Source of the DNA: CAYNST01 sp964399955
GTDB lineage: Bacteria; Pseudomonadota; Gammaproteobacteria; Pseudomonadales; Cellvibrionaceae
Assembly (NCBI GenBank): GCA_964399955.1
Contig: CAYNST010000001.1
Coordinates: 62,001-126,000, forward strand
Direction of reading: 5' to 3'
DNA length: 64,000 bases
Positions within the stretch are counted from its first letter, which is position 1, and each line of letters opens with the position of its first letter. The notes below the pieces were generated by a model. It ran no database searches. It was not told where the DNA came from and was given only the letters and a program-made list of their open reading frames with translations. The translations under genes were made by a program, and so were the position numbers. Positions 39,101 to 48,715 of this stretch are shown piece by piece.

Positions 39101-41053
39101 GTCGCTTACAGCGCGTTGGTGCCATACAGCGGAGAAGGCTTCTTCAAACAGACGCCCTACCGCCGAGGTATCCCAGTTCTGAGATGTCGCCGAAGTCAGC
39201 TCAAAATCGTGTAGCCAAACAGTGACGCCGTCCGCCCGACGAATCTTGTAGGGATGCTCTCCCAGTACTCGCATACCCAGGTTCTCGAGTATGGGCACAA
39301 CGTCAGAAAGCTCAAGCGACGCTCGCGAGCGCATAACCTTGAAGCGGAAATACTCATCTGCTTCACCCACAGGATGAAACAAATGCGTAGCTATGTCCTT
39401 GGCGTCCTTCAAGGTTTCCATGTTCAGCACATCGCGTACGGCGGTCCTCGCGTCAAAGCTTTCCTGATAGCCTGCAGAAAAGGCACTGCTGTAGAGGCGC
39501 ATGTACTGCAGACCGGCGCCATCGCCCAATTTGTCTACCAAAGCGGCTTCAAAGCGCTCCTCCCAACCGCGGGTCACCTCTACAATCTGGTCCTCCAGAA
39601 CCTGGTGGTCAAAATCCAGGCGGGCATTTTGATCCAGCCGGAAGACCATTTGTGCGCGCGCCAGAACCGACTCTGAAAAATAAGTGGTCGATTCATAACC
39701 ACAGGCATTGATTGCCTCGGCTATGATTTTTTCAATGGTCTGCCGGATGCGGGTGTTGTAGAGATCCCTCGGCACGTAAACCAGGCAATTAACAAATTTA
39801 CCAAACGGATCTATGCGGGTGAAAAGCCTGATTACGCGCCGCTCATTGATCCAGGCCACACCCATGACATTTTGATAAAGTGTGTCGAAGGCCGACTGAA
39901 AAAGCTCGTCACGGGGGAATGTTTCCAGTACGCGCAGCAGATTTTTGCCATCGTGACTGCTGGGCAACAGCTGCGAACGTTCGACGATGGCGGCTATCTT
40001 GCGCCGCACCAGCGGGATGCTGGAGGGACTGAGACTGTATACCGCGTAGGTGAACAGTCCAAGAATTCGGGCTTCGCCGATCAACGCTCCCGACGCCGAG
40101 AAGCGCTTGACAACAATGTAGTCGGGATAAACATCGCGGTGAACGCGCGAACGCGTACCTGATTTTGAGAAGGCAACCAGGTCCGCGCCAGCGTAAAAAT
40201 TTGCCATCTCCGCGCTGATACTTGCCCGCGGATCGCGCTCCGCGTAGGAGTCGTGACGAAACATACCCAGGCGTGCGTCGGTATCCTCCTGCAGCACACG
40301 CGCATTATTTTCGCCCACCAGTTCAAATTCCCGATACCCCAAAAACGTGAAGTGATTGTTTTTTATCCACTGCAGGAATGCACAGCTTTCTTCGGCCAAA
40401 TCTTCAGGCGAAGCGTGCTTGAGACTGGCCATCAGCGCTTCTATTTTTGCCAGCATGGGGCCGTGATCCCCCACCACCAGACCAACCTCCAGCAGCAGTT
40501 GGCGGATCACGGCTTTGAGGTCGGCCAGGTCTTCATCGGCAAGCTTGCCAATCTCCATATACACCAGTGCTTCCCGGCGGTGTTTTTCCTGCTCAGCAAT
40601 TTTTTCGTCGGGATCCAGGCCGCGAACGGCTTGCAGATGCCCTTGCGCATCGCGATGAATATTGAGTAATGTGCTCTTGATCAGCCGGACCGCCAAATTG
40701 CGGCGATTCATTTCCAGGCGCAGGCTGTCCACCAAAAACGGCATATCCCTGACGCGCACGATGATGCAGGTACCGCTGCAAAGCCAGCCATATTGATCCA
40801 GATCGGGGTTGAATACCCTGATCACCGGCTCGGTCTGAGCCTTGCGCAATTCCAGCCATAGCGACAAGCAGCAACCGGCGATATCGCCGGGCTCTTTCTC
40901 CAGCCAGTCGCCAATTGCAATCTGCGACCAGAAGGCGTCTAAAAAATGCACGCATTCTGTATATTCTTCTGCGGGCATCCGCGCTTTGAGCGACGCCTTG
41001 ACGGAATCCATCAGACGTTTTTTGACCTGTGGCGGGCTGCTTGCATTGTTCAC
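36191..41053 (-). CDS. gdhB: NAD-specific glutamate dehydrogenase (large, L180 type)
   Basis: This is a 1620-residue enzyme converting glutamate to 2-oxoglutarate and ammonia with NAD+, used to catabolise glutamate and arginine. The length equals that of the Pseudomonas enzyme when a GTG at 41053 is taken as start; GAGGGAG lies 6 bases before it, and the ATG at 41095 has none. A long N-terminal regulatory region of about 700 residues precedes the dehydrogenase core. The core includes MEGVHLRGGKVARGGIRWSD, the GAKGGFV substrate loop and VVAADKGTASFSD. A long helical C-terminal part follows. It is divergent from the moxR operon, as in Pseudomonas. Confidence 0.95.
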   Translation of the reverse strand: MNNASSPPQVKKRLMDSVKASLKARMPAEEYTECVHFLDAFWSQIAIGDWLEKEPGDIAGCCLSLWLELRKAQTEPVIRVFNPDLDQYGWLCSGTCIIVRVRDMPFLVDSLRLEMNRRNLAVRLIKSTLLNIHRDAQGHLQAVRGLDPDEKIAEQEKHRREALVYMEIGKLADEDLADLKAVIRQLLLEVGLVVGDHGPMLAKIEALMASLKHASPEDLAEESCAFLQWIKNNHFTFLGYREFELVGENNARVLQEDTDARLGMFRHDSYAERDPRASISAEMANFYAGADLVAFSKSGTRSRVHRDVYPDYIVVKRFSASGALIGEARILGLFTYAVYSLSPSSIPLVRRKIAAIVERSQLLPSSHDGKNLLRVLETFPRDELFQSAFDTLYQNVMGVAWINERRVIRLFTRIDPFGKFVNCLVYVPRDLYNTRIRQTIEKIIAEAINACGYESTTYFSESVLARAQMVFRLDQNARLDFDHQVLEDQIVEVTRGWEERFEAALVDKLGDGAGLQYMRLYSSAFSAGYQESFDARTAVRDVLNMETLKDAKDIATHLFHPVGEADEYFRFKVMRSRASLELSDVVPILENLGMRVLGEHPYKIRRADGVTVWLHDFELTSATSQNWDTSAVGRLFEEAFSAVWHQRAVSDAFNRLVLRARLPWREVVLLRTYAAYMKQTAFNFGQGYIAETLCNQVDIARNMVALFKARFDPRLNERGSSNEDRVERLKEKILHKLEAIENLNEDKILRRYFEFIEATLRTNFYQKTADGEDKPYISLKLSPRAIADIPEPKPMYEIYVYSPSMEGVHLRGGKVARGGIRWSDRLQDYRTEVLGLVKAQQVKNAVIVPNGAKGGFVCKRLPAAGGREALQKEGIACYQTLIRGLLDLTDNFIDGQLVAPEQTVCRDDADPYMVVAADKGTASFSDIANEISQAYRHWLGDAFASGGSQGYDHKKMGITARGAWVCVQRHFLQRGLDVQSQDFTVVGIGDMAGDVFGNGMLRSKHIKLVAAFNHLHIFLDPNPDPARSFEERKRLFELPRSNWTDYDESLISEGGGVFLRTVKSIPLSPQVRTVLGVEADRMSPPELMAAILKAPVDLLWNGGIGTYVKAGSESHSDVGDKANDPLRVNGADLHCRVIGEGGNLGMTQLGRVEYALNGGACNTDFIDNSAGVDCSDHEVNIKILLNKIVADGDLTHKQRNAWLVEMTESVAQLVLKNNYQQTFALTLAEREAGMRQNEYQRFIHHLEQDGRLHRQLEFLPSDEELQERASRSQPLTRPELAVLLCYAKVQLKEALLQESIHEDAYVCRYVEKAFPESIAEAFPEELYRHRLLKEIVATQVANDFINCLGITAAHRLRSSTHATYKHIAVAFVSAKDIFRLDELRLYLKRMEGEKASDLQLELMNNMVRRIRRASRWFLRNRPLGLDPDVEVSFFRERLEQVNGNLGAVLLEGARADWQSRVQRLQDAGIEEPWLSHLAMPDNLYSGFSVVEVARQTGVDVLDVACVFFALNQRLQLDAFATQLSDVAVGSYWQAMARESFLDDLDKQMRSLTHNLVQHARGHAQERVDLWCQENAREVEAWLDMVSELSSGIVEDFAVFAVAIKQLVDLAELSLAEQQRA

Positions 41054-41372
41054 AAAATACTCCCTCGAATGTTTGTGTAGCTTTTTTTTCTGCATGGACT
41101 AAATCATATAGCAGATGTTACGCAAAGAAAGCTTTATACGGCTGCCGGTGATCCATAGCCCCAACGGCGGCCTGCAGCGAAAAATACAGCCGCACAGCTC
41201 TGGCGCTGGCACCGTGTGTCAGTGACTCAAACCCTGGATCGGGAATGGTGATGGGGGCCAAGGCCCTGGAACTATGGGTTGGGCCAAGGGTCACTAATGG
41301 CTTAGAATCGTCAGCTTTCACCATTCCTACGCAAAGGGCGCTGGCCCAAAATAACGGATTGAAACGGAATCT
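41054..41372. other. Divergent gdhB-moxR control region
   Basis: These 319 bp contain no gene. A possible moxR promoter is TTGGGC (41279-41284), 18 bp spacer, TAGAAT (41303-41308), about 65 bp before the moxR ATG. Nothing clear was found for gdhB. Confidence 0.4.
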
Positions 41373-42341
<969 letters not shown>

Positions 42342-42343
42342 AT

Positions 42344-43315
42344 ATGGCCGCTCACGACCCCGCACCCGGCGTCTTCACTTGTGTGGATGACCTATTGCGC
42401 CTGCGACATCTGGCGCAGAACCTCACCCTGCAGGCCCGTAAACAGAGCCGCGCATTGACCGGCGGTGGGGCCCGCACACGCTACCGTGGGCGCGGCATGG
42501 AATTTGCCGAAGTCCGCCCCTACCAGCCCGGCGACGATATCCGCACCATCGACTGGCGCGTGACTGCCCGGGTACAGGAGCCCTACACCAAGTTGTTTCA
42601 AGAGGAGCATGAGCGGCCAGTATTTGTACTGGTGGATCTGCGCTCGAATATGTTTTTTGGCAGCAAACGGCTGTTCAAGTCCGTCTATGCTGCAGAGCTT
42701 GCTGCACTGATTGCCTGGATTGCCAACCGCAGCAACGAACGCGTGGGCGCGCTTATCTTTGGCGACCTGCAGCAGAAGAACATTCGCGCCCGGCGCGGCA
42801 AACATGCCGTCCTGGAGATGCTGAACGAGCTGGGCAGTGGCAGTCAGGCGCTCAGCAGTCCCATCAAACCAGCCACAGCCTTCACTCTGGAGGCCATGTT
42901 GACAGAGGCGAGCCGCGTTGCTCGCCCCGGCAGCCTGGTGATACTGCTGTCGGACTTTCACGACTTTGACGACGCCTGCGCCAAACCCCTTCGCCAGATT
43001 GCGCGTCGCAGCGATGTGCTGGCGCTACACCTCTATGACCAACTGGAACAGGCGCTGCCCTCCAATCAGGTCCTAACCCTGTCAGACCGCATTAATCGGC
43101 TGACACTGCGAACCGGTCCAATAGCCGAACGCTTTGCCCAGTCCTTCAGCCGGCAGCAGCAATATCTGAAAGATCAAACCGCAGTCTGTGGCGTCACCTA
43201 CGTGGACACGCCCATCACCACGCCGCTGGATGATTTTGCCAGGGATCTGTTCACGGCTCGTACGGGCCGCAGCCGACAAATAGCAAGTGCAAGCAGCCGG
43301 GGGACCGCCGCGTGA
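42344..43315 (+). CDS. DUF58 domain protein of the MoxR/Bat operon
   Basis: This 323-residue protein has the DUF58 core RGRGMEFAEVRPYQPGDD followed by IRTIDWRVTARV. A VWA-like fold appears downstream (ERPVFVLVDLRSNMFFG and PGSLVILLSDFHDFDD). No transmembrane helix is obvious, so it is probably cytosolic or peripheral. It is thought to be a MoxR partner, by operon association. It overlaps the next gene by 4 bp. Confidence 0.88.
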   Translation: MAAHDPAPGVFTCVDDLLRLRHLAQNLTLQARKQSRALTGGGARTRYRGRGMEFAEVRPYQPGDDIRTIDWRVTARVQEPYTKLFQEEHERPVFVLVDLRSNMFFGSKRLFKSVYAAELAALIAWIANRSNERVGALIFGDLQQKNIRARRGKHAVLEMLNELGSGSQALSSPIKPATAFTLEAMLTEASRVARPGSLVILLSDFHDFDDACAKPLRQIARRSDVLALHLYDQLEQALPSNQVLTLSDRINRLTLRTGPIAERFAQSFSRQQQYLKDQTAVCGVTYVDTPITTPLDDFARDLFTARTGRSRQIASASSRGTAA

Positions 43316-43860
43316 ATGGGGTACAGCAACCACCTGCTGATGCAGAAGCCTTGCTTGCGCAGCTGCACGACATCCTGGCACCAGAACCTGTGGGCCTTTG
43401 GCCGCTGGCTTACGGATGGTGGCTGCTGCTGGCCGTGCTCGCGGCGGCAATCCTCATTGCGGTATTGGCAGCCTTCCGGGTGCACAGAGCTGACCGCTAC
43501 CGGCGCCAGGCGCTGGCAGAGTTGAACGCGCTTCCGGCGGACTCATCAGCAGAAGGCATTCAGCAGCTGGCACGCCTGCTGAAACGCACCGCCCTCAGCG
43601 CCTACCCCATGGCCCGAGACCGCCTGCCCGGTCTGCACGGGGCGCCCTGGATTGCCTTTCTCAACGCCTGTTGCAAACAACCGGTATTTTCCGCTGCGGA
43701 CGCGGCCCTGTTAACTGAAGCTCAGTACGCCCCAGCGGCTCAAACAATAGACGCCGAAATCCGCACACGAGTGCGTTACTGGTTGATGCACCATCAGCGC
43801 AGCGAACAGCAGTTGCAGAAAGCCCTGCACAACGCGCAAGGAGAACCCGCCCGTGTTTGA
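43312..43860 (+). CDS. DUF4381 membrane protein
   Basis: This 182-residue protein starts with GTG, overlapping the DUF58 stop by 4 bp. One transmembrane helix lies near residues 34-56 (YGWWLLLAVLAAAILIAVLA). A conserved cytoplasmic segment follows (QQLARLLKRTALSAYPMARD and LHGAPWIAFLNACC). This order and sequence fit DUF4381, a regular member of MoxR-Bat operons. The activity is unknown. It overlaps the next gene by 8 bp. Confidence 0.85.
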   Translation: MNGVQQPPADAEALLAQLHDILAPEPVGLWPLAYGWWLLLAVLAAAILIAVLAAFRVHRADRYRRQALAELNALPADSSAEGIQQLARLLKRTALSAYPMARDRLPGLHGAPWIAFLNACCKQPVFSAADAALLTEAQYAPAAQTIDAEIRTRVRYWLMHHQRSEQQLQKALHNAQGEPARV

Positions 43861-44869
43861 TTTTGCCTGGGCCTGGGTTTGGCTGCTGAGTCCACTACCC
43901 CTACTGGCCCTTTACGGTTTACCCGCAGCCAAGGCCCGCAGCAGTGCCCTGCGAGTACCCTTTTTTGGGCGCATCGCAGGGTTAGGCGTTTCCGGTCAGT
44001 CGGCAGCAGGCAGCGCGCTGTGGCAGAAAGCCGTGTTGTTGTTAATCTGGCTGCTCTGTGTAGCAGCTGCTGCGCGTCCCCAGTGGGCAGGCGATCCCGT
44101 TCCTCTCACCGCGACCGGCCGGGATCTGATGCTGGCGGTCGATTATTCCGGCAGTATGGAAATCGCGGACATGCAGATCCAAAACCGCCAAATGCAGAGA
44201 ATTGATGTAGCCAAATACGTGCTTACGGATTTTATTCAGCGCCGGCAAGGGGACCGGGTGGGCCTGATTCTGTTTGGCTCGCACGCCTATTTGCAGGCAC
44301 CATTGACCTTTGATCTGAAAACGGTGGAAACCCTGCTGATGGAGGCCCAGATAGGCTTCGCCGGTCAGCAGACGGCTATAGGCGACGCCATTGGGCTGGC
44401 GGTCAAGCGTCTGCGCGACCGGCCGGAGTCCAGCCGGGTACTGATACTGCTGACCGACGGCGCCAATAATGCAGGCCAACTGGATCCGCGGGTGGCGACC
44501 GATCTTGCCAAACAAGTGGGCATCACCATCCATACCATAGCCTTGGGCGCTGATGAGATGATCGAAGAAACTTTTTTTGGTCGGCGCCGCGTCAACCCGT
44601 CTGCCGATCTGGATGTCGAAACCATGCAATACGTCTCCAGTGAAACGGGTGGGCGCTACTTCCGCGCACGCGACCCCCGGGAGCTGCTGGAGATCTATCA
44701 GGAACTGGATAAATTAGAAGCGATAGAACAGGAGTCCCAGGTGTTTCGTCCGGTCAACGCGCTTTTTTACTGGCCGCTCGGAATGGCGCTGCTGCTGAGC
44801 CTGGCGCTGGCCGCCGCCCGCCTGGGGTTTGCCTCCGGCATCAAATCCAGCGAAGAAACAACCGTATGA
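43853..44869 (+). CDS. batA: VWA-domain membrane protein (BatA-like)
   Basis: This 338-residue inner-membrane protein has helices at about 5-20, 60-75 and 305-330 that flank a periplasmic or cytosolic VWA domain. The MIDAS metal site is present: AVDYSGSMEIADM (DxSxS), a central Thr region, and LLTDGANNAGQLD. It starts at GTG and overlaps its neighbours by 8 and 4 bp. BatA and BatB proteins are associated with aerotolerance or stress fitness in other bacteria; the activity is not known. Confidence 0.88.
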   Translation: MFDFAWAWVWLLSPLPLLALYGLPAAKARSSALRVPFFGRIAGLGVSGQSAAGSALWQKAVLLLIWLLCVAAAARPQWAGDPVPLTATGRDLMLAVDYSGSMEIADMQIQNRQMQRIDVAKYVLTDFIQRRQGDRVGLILFGSHAYLQAPLTFDLKTVETLLMEAQIGFAGQQTAIGDAIGLAVKRLRDRPESSRVLILLTDGANNAGQLDPRVATDLAKQVGITIHTIALGADEMIEETFFGRRRVNPSADLDVETMQYVSSETGGRYFRARDPRELLEIYQELDKLEAIEQESQVFRPVNALFYWPLGMALLLSLALAAARLGFASGIKSSEETTV

Positions 44870-46737
44870 CCGAACTGTTCAACAACTTTCATTTCCTGCG
44901 CCCGCTCTGGCTATTGGCGCTGATCCCTGCGGCGTTGCTCTGCTACCGCCTGAGTCGCAACAGTTCAGGTAGCATCCGCTGGCGGGAATTCATTTCACCC
45001 CACCTGTTACCCTATCTGCTGGACGAAGAGACCGGCGCACGCAGACGCTGGCCCTACTGGGGTTTGTTTTTCCTTTGGTGCACCGCAAGCCTGGCTGCAG
45101 CCGGTCCAACCTGGCAGCGGATACCTCAGCCCGTTGAACAGAACAGCAACCATCTGGTCATCGCCTGGGACATGTCGCCTTCTATGTTGGCGCAGGATTT
45201 GGCGCCTTCCAGATTGCAGCGTTCGCGGCTCAAGCTAATTGATCTACTGCAGTCACGTCGCGAAGGACAAGCCGCACTGGTCGCCTATGCGGGCGACGCT
45301 CATACCGTGACACCGCTGACCGACGACGTACAAACCATCGTCAACCTGCTGCCGGCACTATCACCCACGGTTATGCCCAGCGTTGGCAGCAACCCGGAAA
45401 GCGCCATCGAGCTTTCACAACAACTGCTGCGCGATGCAGGCGCTTTAACCGGTGACATGCTGCTGGTTACGGACGGGATTGCAACGGACGCTTTTGATCA
45501 TATCGTCCGCCTGGCGCGGGAGTCCCGCTACCGGCTGACCATTTGGGGCGTCGGCACCACAGAGGGCGCGCCCATTCCCCTGCCCAACGGCGGATTTGCA
45601 CGAGATTCCGCCGGAAATATGGTGGTACCGCAGCTAAACCAATCTGAACTTGACCAGCTAGCTGCACGGGTAGACGGCTATTACGTGCCCATGGTCAACA
45701 ACGACAGCGATGTGGAAACCCTGATGCTGTTGCTATCTGGCAGCGGCGGCGCGTCAGTTGACAGCAGCCGCACATTTGACCAGTGGTATGAGCACGGGCA
45801 ATTGCTGGCGCTATTGCTGCTGCCTTTCCTTGCGCTGCTGTTTCGCCGCGGCTGGGTTTTCTGCGTGGCTGTAGCACTGCCCTTCGGTTTACAAACACCA
45901 AACGCCCAGGCGTTCAGCTGGTCCGAGCTTTGGCGCACCCAGGATCAACAGGCTCAGGCGCAACTGGAGGCCGGTGAAGCTCAGGCCGCCAAACAATTTA
46001 CAACCCCGGAGCGACGCGGTGCGGCGCTCTACCAACAACAGGAATATGAAGCGGCGGCGGAAGAGTTTGCACGTGCCGACGGTCCCCTGCAGGAGTACAA
46101 CCGAGGCACGGCGCTGACCCGGGCCGGGCGCTACGAAGATGCACTGCAGGCATTTGACCGGGTGCTTGAGCAGGCTCCGGATTTCAAGCCGGCTCATGAC
46201 AATCGAGCCATAGCGCAGCAGTTAGCCGAATTGGCACAACAACAGCAAGAACAAGAGCAGCAAGGTGGTGATCAGGGCGAGTCGTCCGACGATCAACAAG
46301 AGGGGGAATCCGGGCAACAGGGCGAAGGTGAACAGCAAGCGGGAGATTCCAGCGGCAACCAACAGGAATCCGGCGGCGGAGACGAGCAAAGCGGCAATGG
46401 CGAAGGCTCTGAAGGAAGCTCCAGCGAAGAGTCCGTCGCTGACGGGTCTGATGAACTCAACTCGGAGGACAACCCCTACAGTCAGGCTGAAGCGGCCAGT
46501 CTTGCAAACGACCAGGCGCAGGACGAAGCCGGTTCGGACCCCAGCGCCGCCTTGGCAGCCGCTGATTCTCCGGGGCAATCCGAAGAGGAGCAGTTACTGG
46601 AGCAACTTCTGCGCAAGGTGCCAGATGACCCCGGCGGGTTGCTGCGCAACAAATTCCGCTATGAGCACCTAAAGCGCCGGCAGAGCATGCCCGACCGGTC
46701 GCCCTATTCCAACAACGATGCCGAACAGCGATGGTAG
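44866..46737 (+). CDS. batB: VWA and TPR protein with acidic tail (BatB/BatC-like fusion)
   Basis: This is a 623-residue protein. N-terminal helices lie near 13-30 and 62-80. The VWA domain has AWDMSPSMLAQDL and LLVTDGIATDA. A membrane helix is near 310-345. TPR motifs follow (about 375-450: RGAALYQQQEYEAAAEEFAR, AGRYEDALQAFDRVL). A long low-complexity tail of Gln, Glu, Gly and Ser then covers about 450-575. The C-terminus ends LLRKVPDDPGGLLRNKFRYE, the conserved motif at the end of BatC-type proteins. So BatB and BatC functions appear fused. It overlaps the preceding gene by 4 bp. Confidence 0.88.
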   Translation: MTELFNNFHFLRPLWLLALIPAALLCYRLSRNSSGSIRWREFISPHLLPYLLDEETGARRRWPYWGLFFLWCTASLAAAGPTWQRIPQPVEQNSNHLVIAWDMSPSMLAQDLAPSRLQRSRLKLIDLLQSRREGQAALVAYAGDAHTVTPLTDDVQTIVNLLPALSPTVMPSVGSNPESAIELSQQLLRDAGALTGDMLLVTDGIATDAFDHIVRLARESRYRLTIWGVGTTEGAPIPLPNGGFARDSAGNMVVPQLNQSELDQLAARVDGYYVPMVNNDSDVETLMLLLSGSGGASVDSSRTFDQWYEHGQLLALLLLPFLALLFRRGWVFCVAVALPFGLQTPNAQAFSWSELWRTQDQQAQAQLEAGEAQAAKQFTTPERRGAALYQQQEYEAAAEEFARADGPLQEYNRGTALTRAGRYEDALQAFDRVLEQAPDFKPAHDNRAIAQQLAELAQQQQEQEQQGGDQGESSDDQQEGESGQQGEGEQQAGDSSGNQQESGGGDEQSGNGEGSEGSSSEESVADGSDELNSEDNPYSQAEAASLANDQAQDEAGSDPSAALAAADSPGQSEEEQLLEQLLRKVPDDPGGLLRNKFRYEHLKRRQSMPDRSPYSNNDAEQRW

Positions 46738-46745
46738 GACTAACT

Positions 46746-48419
46746 ATGCGCTTGCGTCTCATTGCGTTCATTCTTATCTGCCTGCTGGCTGTGCCCACCT
46801 TTGGCCAGGCTCTTACGGCTGAGGTGGACCGCACAGAAGTGGGCCTGGGTGAAACTCTGACCTTGCGCTTGCGCTTAGAAGGCGCCCGCGCCAGTGGCTC
46901 GCCGGATTTTTCGACTCTGGCCGGCCAGTTTGACATCCTCACCAATCAAAGAAGCCTGCAGCACAACATTATCAACGGCCAGGTCAGCGCCTCAACCGAG
47001 TGGACACTGATACTCTCGCCACGCAATCTGGGCGAATTGCTGGTCCCTCCGTTCAGTATCGAGGGGCAATCCAGCGAGCCCATAAGTGTGAGGGTGGTGG
47101 ACTCCCTACAGCAGGCAGGTGGCGGCAAGGATGTGTACCTGGAGAGCGAAATCGACAAGAGTTCGGCCTACGTTCAGGAACAGGTTATTGTTACTTATCG
47201 CCTGTTTTACAACCGCAACGTCGACAACCTGGAAAAGCCCAATCTGGATCTGCCAGCCGCTCGGGTCCAGGAACTGCCTCGGGTGGAGTACCAACGCACC
47301 ATTGGACATACCGCCTATGGCGTGGCTGAGTTCAAGTACGCGATCTTTCCCGACGCCAGCGGCACACTGGTGATTCCCGATGCGGTATGGACCGTGCGAA
47401 CCAATGACATGCCCAATGTGGGACGGTTTGGTTTCAGCGGTGGGCGCTATCAGGTCTATCGCCCAAGAACCGAAGAACTTACGCTTGAGGTCAAGTCCAG
47501 GCCGGCCGAATACCCCGCCAATCAACCCTGGCTGCCGGCATCCGAGGTGAGTATTTCAGAGGATTGGTCGCGCTCGCCGGAGCACTTCACGCAGGGGGAG
47601 CCCCTCACCCGCACCATTACCATCGAAGCCGAAGGCGCGCGTTCAGAGCAGCTGCCGCCCGTTGTGGTTGCCAGCAAGGACGGCGACTTTCGCTTCTATC
47701 CCGATCAGCCTCAGCAGGACAACCAGGTGAACGCCCGCGGCGTGCGAGGGGTGCGCAAGGAAAGCACGGCGATTGTGCCCAGCCAAAGCGGCGCGCTCAC
47801 CCTGCCAGAAGTCAGCGTTACCTGGTGGGACACCAACAAGCAACAAGTGCGGGTGGCCACACTGCCTGCCCGCAGTATCCAGGTCAGTGGCAGGCCGCTT
47901 GCGGAAGCACCACAGGAACCGGCAATCGCCGGTGAGAGCCAGTCACCCACGGAAGCACAGCCCGGCGCATCGCGCATCCAAGCGGTTTGGTTTTTGGTGA
48001 TAGCAGCCAGCGCTCTAGCGCTTGTGTTTGCAGCGCTCTGGTGGCGGCAGCGGCAGGCCAAAGAGGCTGCGCGCTCCTCTTCTGACCCAAGGCATTCTAA
48101 GCAGGTGTCCCGGCACCAGGCGTTCGAGCGGGTGACCCGCCTGTGCCGCGAGCGGCGCCTGCCGGAACTGCGCCTTGCCATCTTGCAGTGGGGGCGGACC
48201 AACTGGCCGCATGAGCCGAATTTGTCGCTGTCGAAAATAGCGGCCAAGAGCCAGAATCCGCGCCTGGCTCAGGAATTACTCAACCTTGACGCACAGCTCT
48301 ATGGCGCCGGCCGCACCCCCGTGGACACGGCGGTCATCGAAGCCGGCCTGAAGCCGCTGAACCAAAAAGCGGCGACACCACCAGCGAGCAAGGGCCTGAG
48401 GCCGCTGTACGGCGAATAG
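46746..48419 (+). CDS. batD: BatD-like membrane protein
   Basis: This 557-residue protein has a signal peptide (MRLRLIAFILICLLAVPTFG). A long periplasmic part with repeated beta domains follows (ALTAEVDRTEVGLGETLTLR opens it; EQVIVTYRLFYNRNVDNLEK and GRYQVYRPRTEELTLEVKSR follow). A transmembrane helix lies near 418-440 (VWFLVIAASALALVFAALWW), then a basic cytoplasmic tail. TAGGA lies 6 bases before the ATG at 46746, preferred over ATG at 46731. It is the last gene of the MoxR-Bat operon. It fits the BatD/oxygen-tolerance family. Confidence 0.88.
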   Translation: MRLRLIAFILICLLAVPTFGQALTAEVDRTEVGLGETLTLRLRLEGARASGSPDFSTLAGQFDILTNQRSLQHNIINGQVSASTEWTLILSPRNLGELLVPPFSIEGQSSEPISVRVVDSLQQAGGGKDVYLESEIDKSSAYVQEQVIVTYRLFYNRNVDNLEKPNLDLPAARVQELPRVEYQRTIGHTAYGVAEFKYAIFPDASGTLVIPDAVWTVRTNDMPNVGRFGFSGGRYQVYRPRTEELTLEVKSRPAEYPANQPWLPASEVSISEDWSRSPEHFTQGEPLTRTITIEAEGARSEQLPPVVVASKDGDFRFYPDQPQQDNQVNARGVRGVRKESTAIVPSQSGALTLPEVSVTWWDTNKQQVRVATLPARSIQVSGRPLAEAPQEPAIAGESQSPTEAQPGASRIQAVWFLVIAASALALVFAALWWRQRQAKEAARSSSDPRHSKQVSRHQAFERVTRLCRERRLPELRLAILQWGRTNWPHEPNLSLSKIAAKSQNPRLAQELLNLDAQLYGAGRTPVDTAVIEAGLKPLNQKAATPPASKGLRPLYGE

Positions 48420-48715
48420 CTCAGGCGATATTGGCAGTTGCGTGACCCACAACAGCGGCCAGTCCACCATGCAAGCCTGTGTGGTGCCGCTGGCGGCGAG
48501 CGAACGAAATTGCCGGGCAGGACTCTGAACCCGCACAAGATCGGCGGAAAAGTCGGTGGCACTATCGAAGGGCAAACCTTAGAATGCTGCGCTACCCCGA
48601 GAAGCAGCCATAACACTCATAAGAGCTCGCTGCTTGCTCCGACAGTTCGCGCCGAAAAACCTCAGCAAACCATTCCCGGCTGAACGTCACCCTCAGACAT
48701 GAAGGTAACAATTTA
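48420..48715. other. Interval between batD and the lipoprotein gene
   Basis: These 296 bp contain no gene or recognisable repeat. No intrinsic terminator for the Bat operon could be identified, so read-through into the lipoprotein gene is possible. Confidence 0.4.

Noticed and set aside
48299..48616. Open frame opposite the batD end
   Set aside because: It overlaps certain coding sequence; Pro/Cys-rich composition and no start site.
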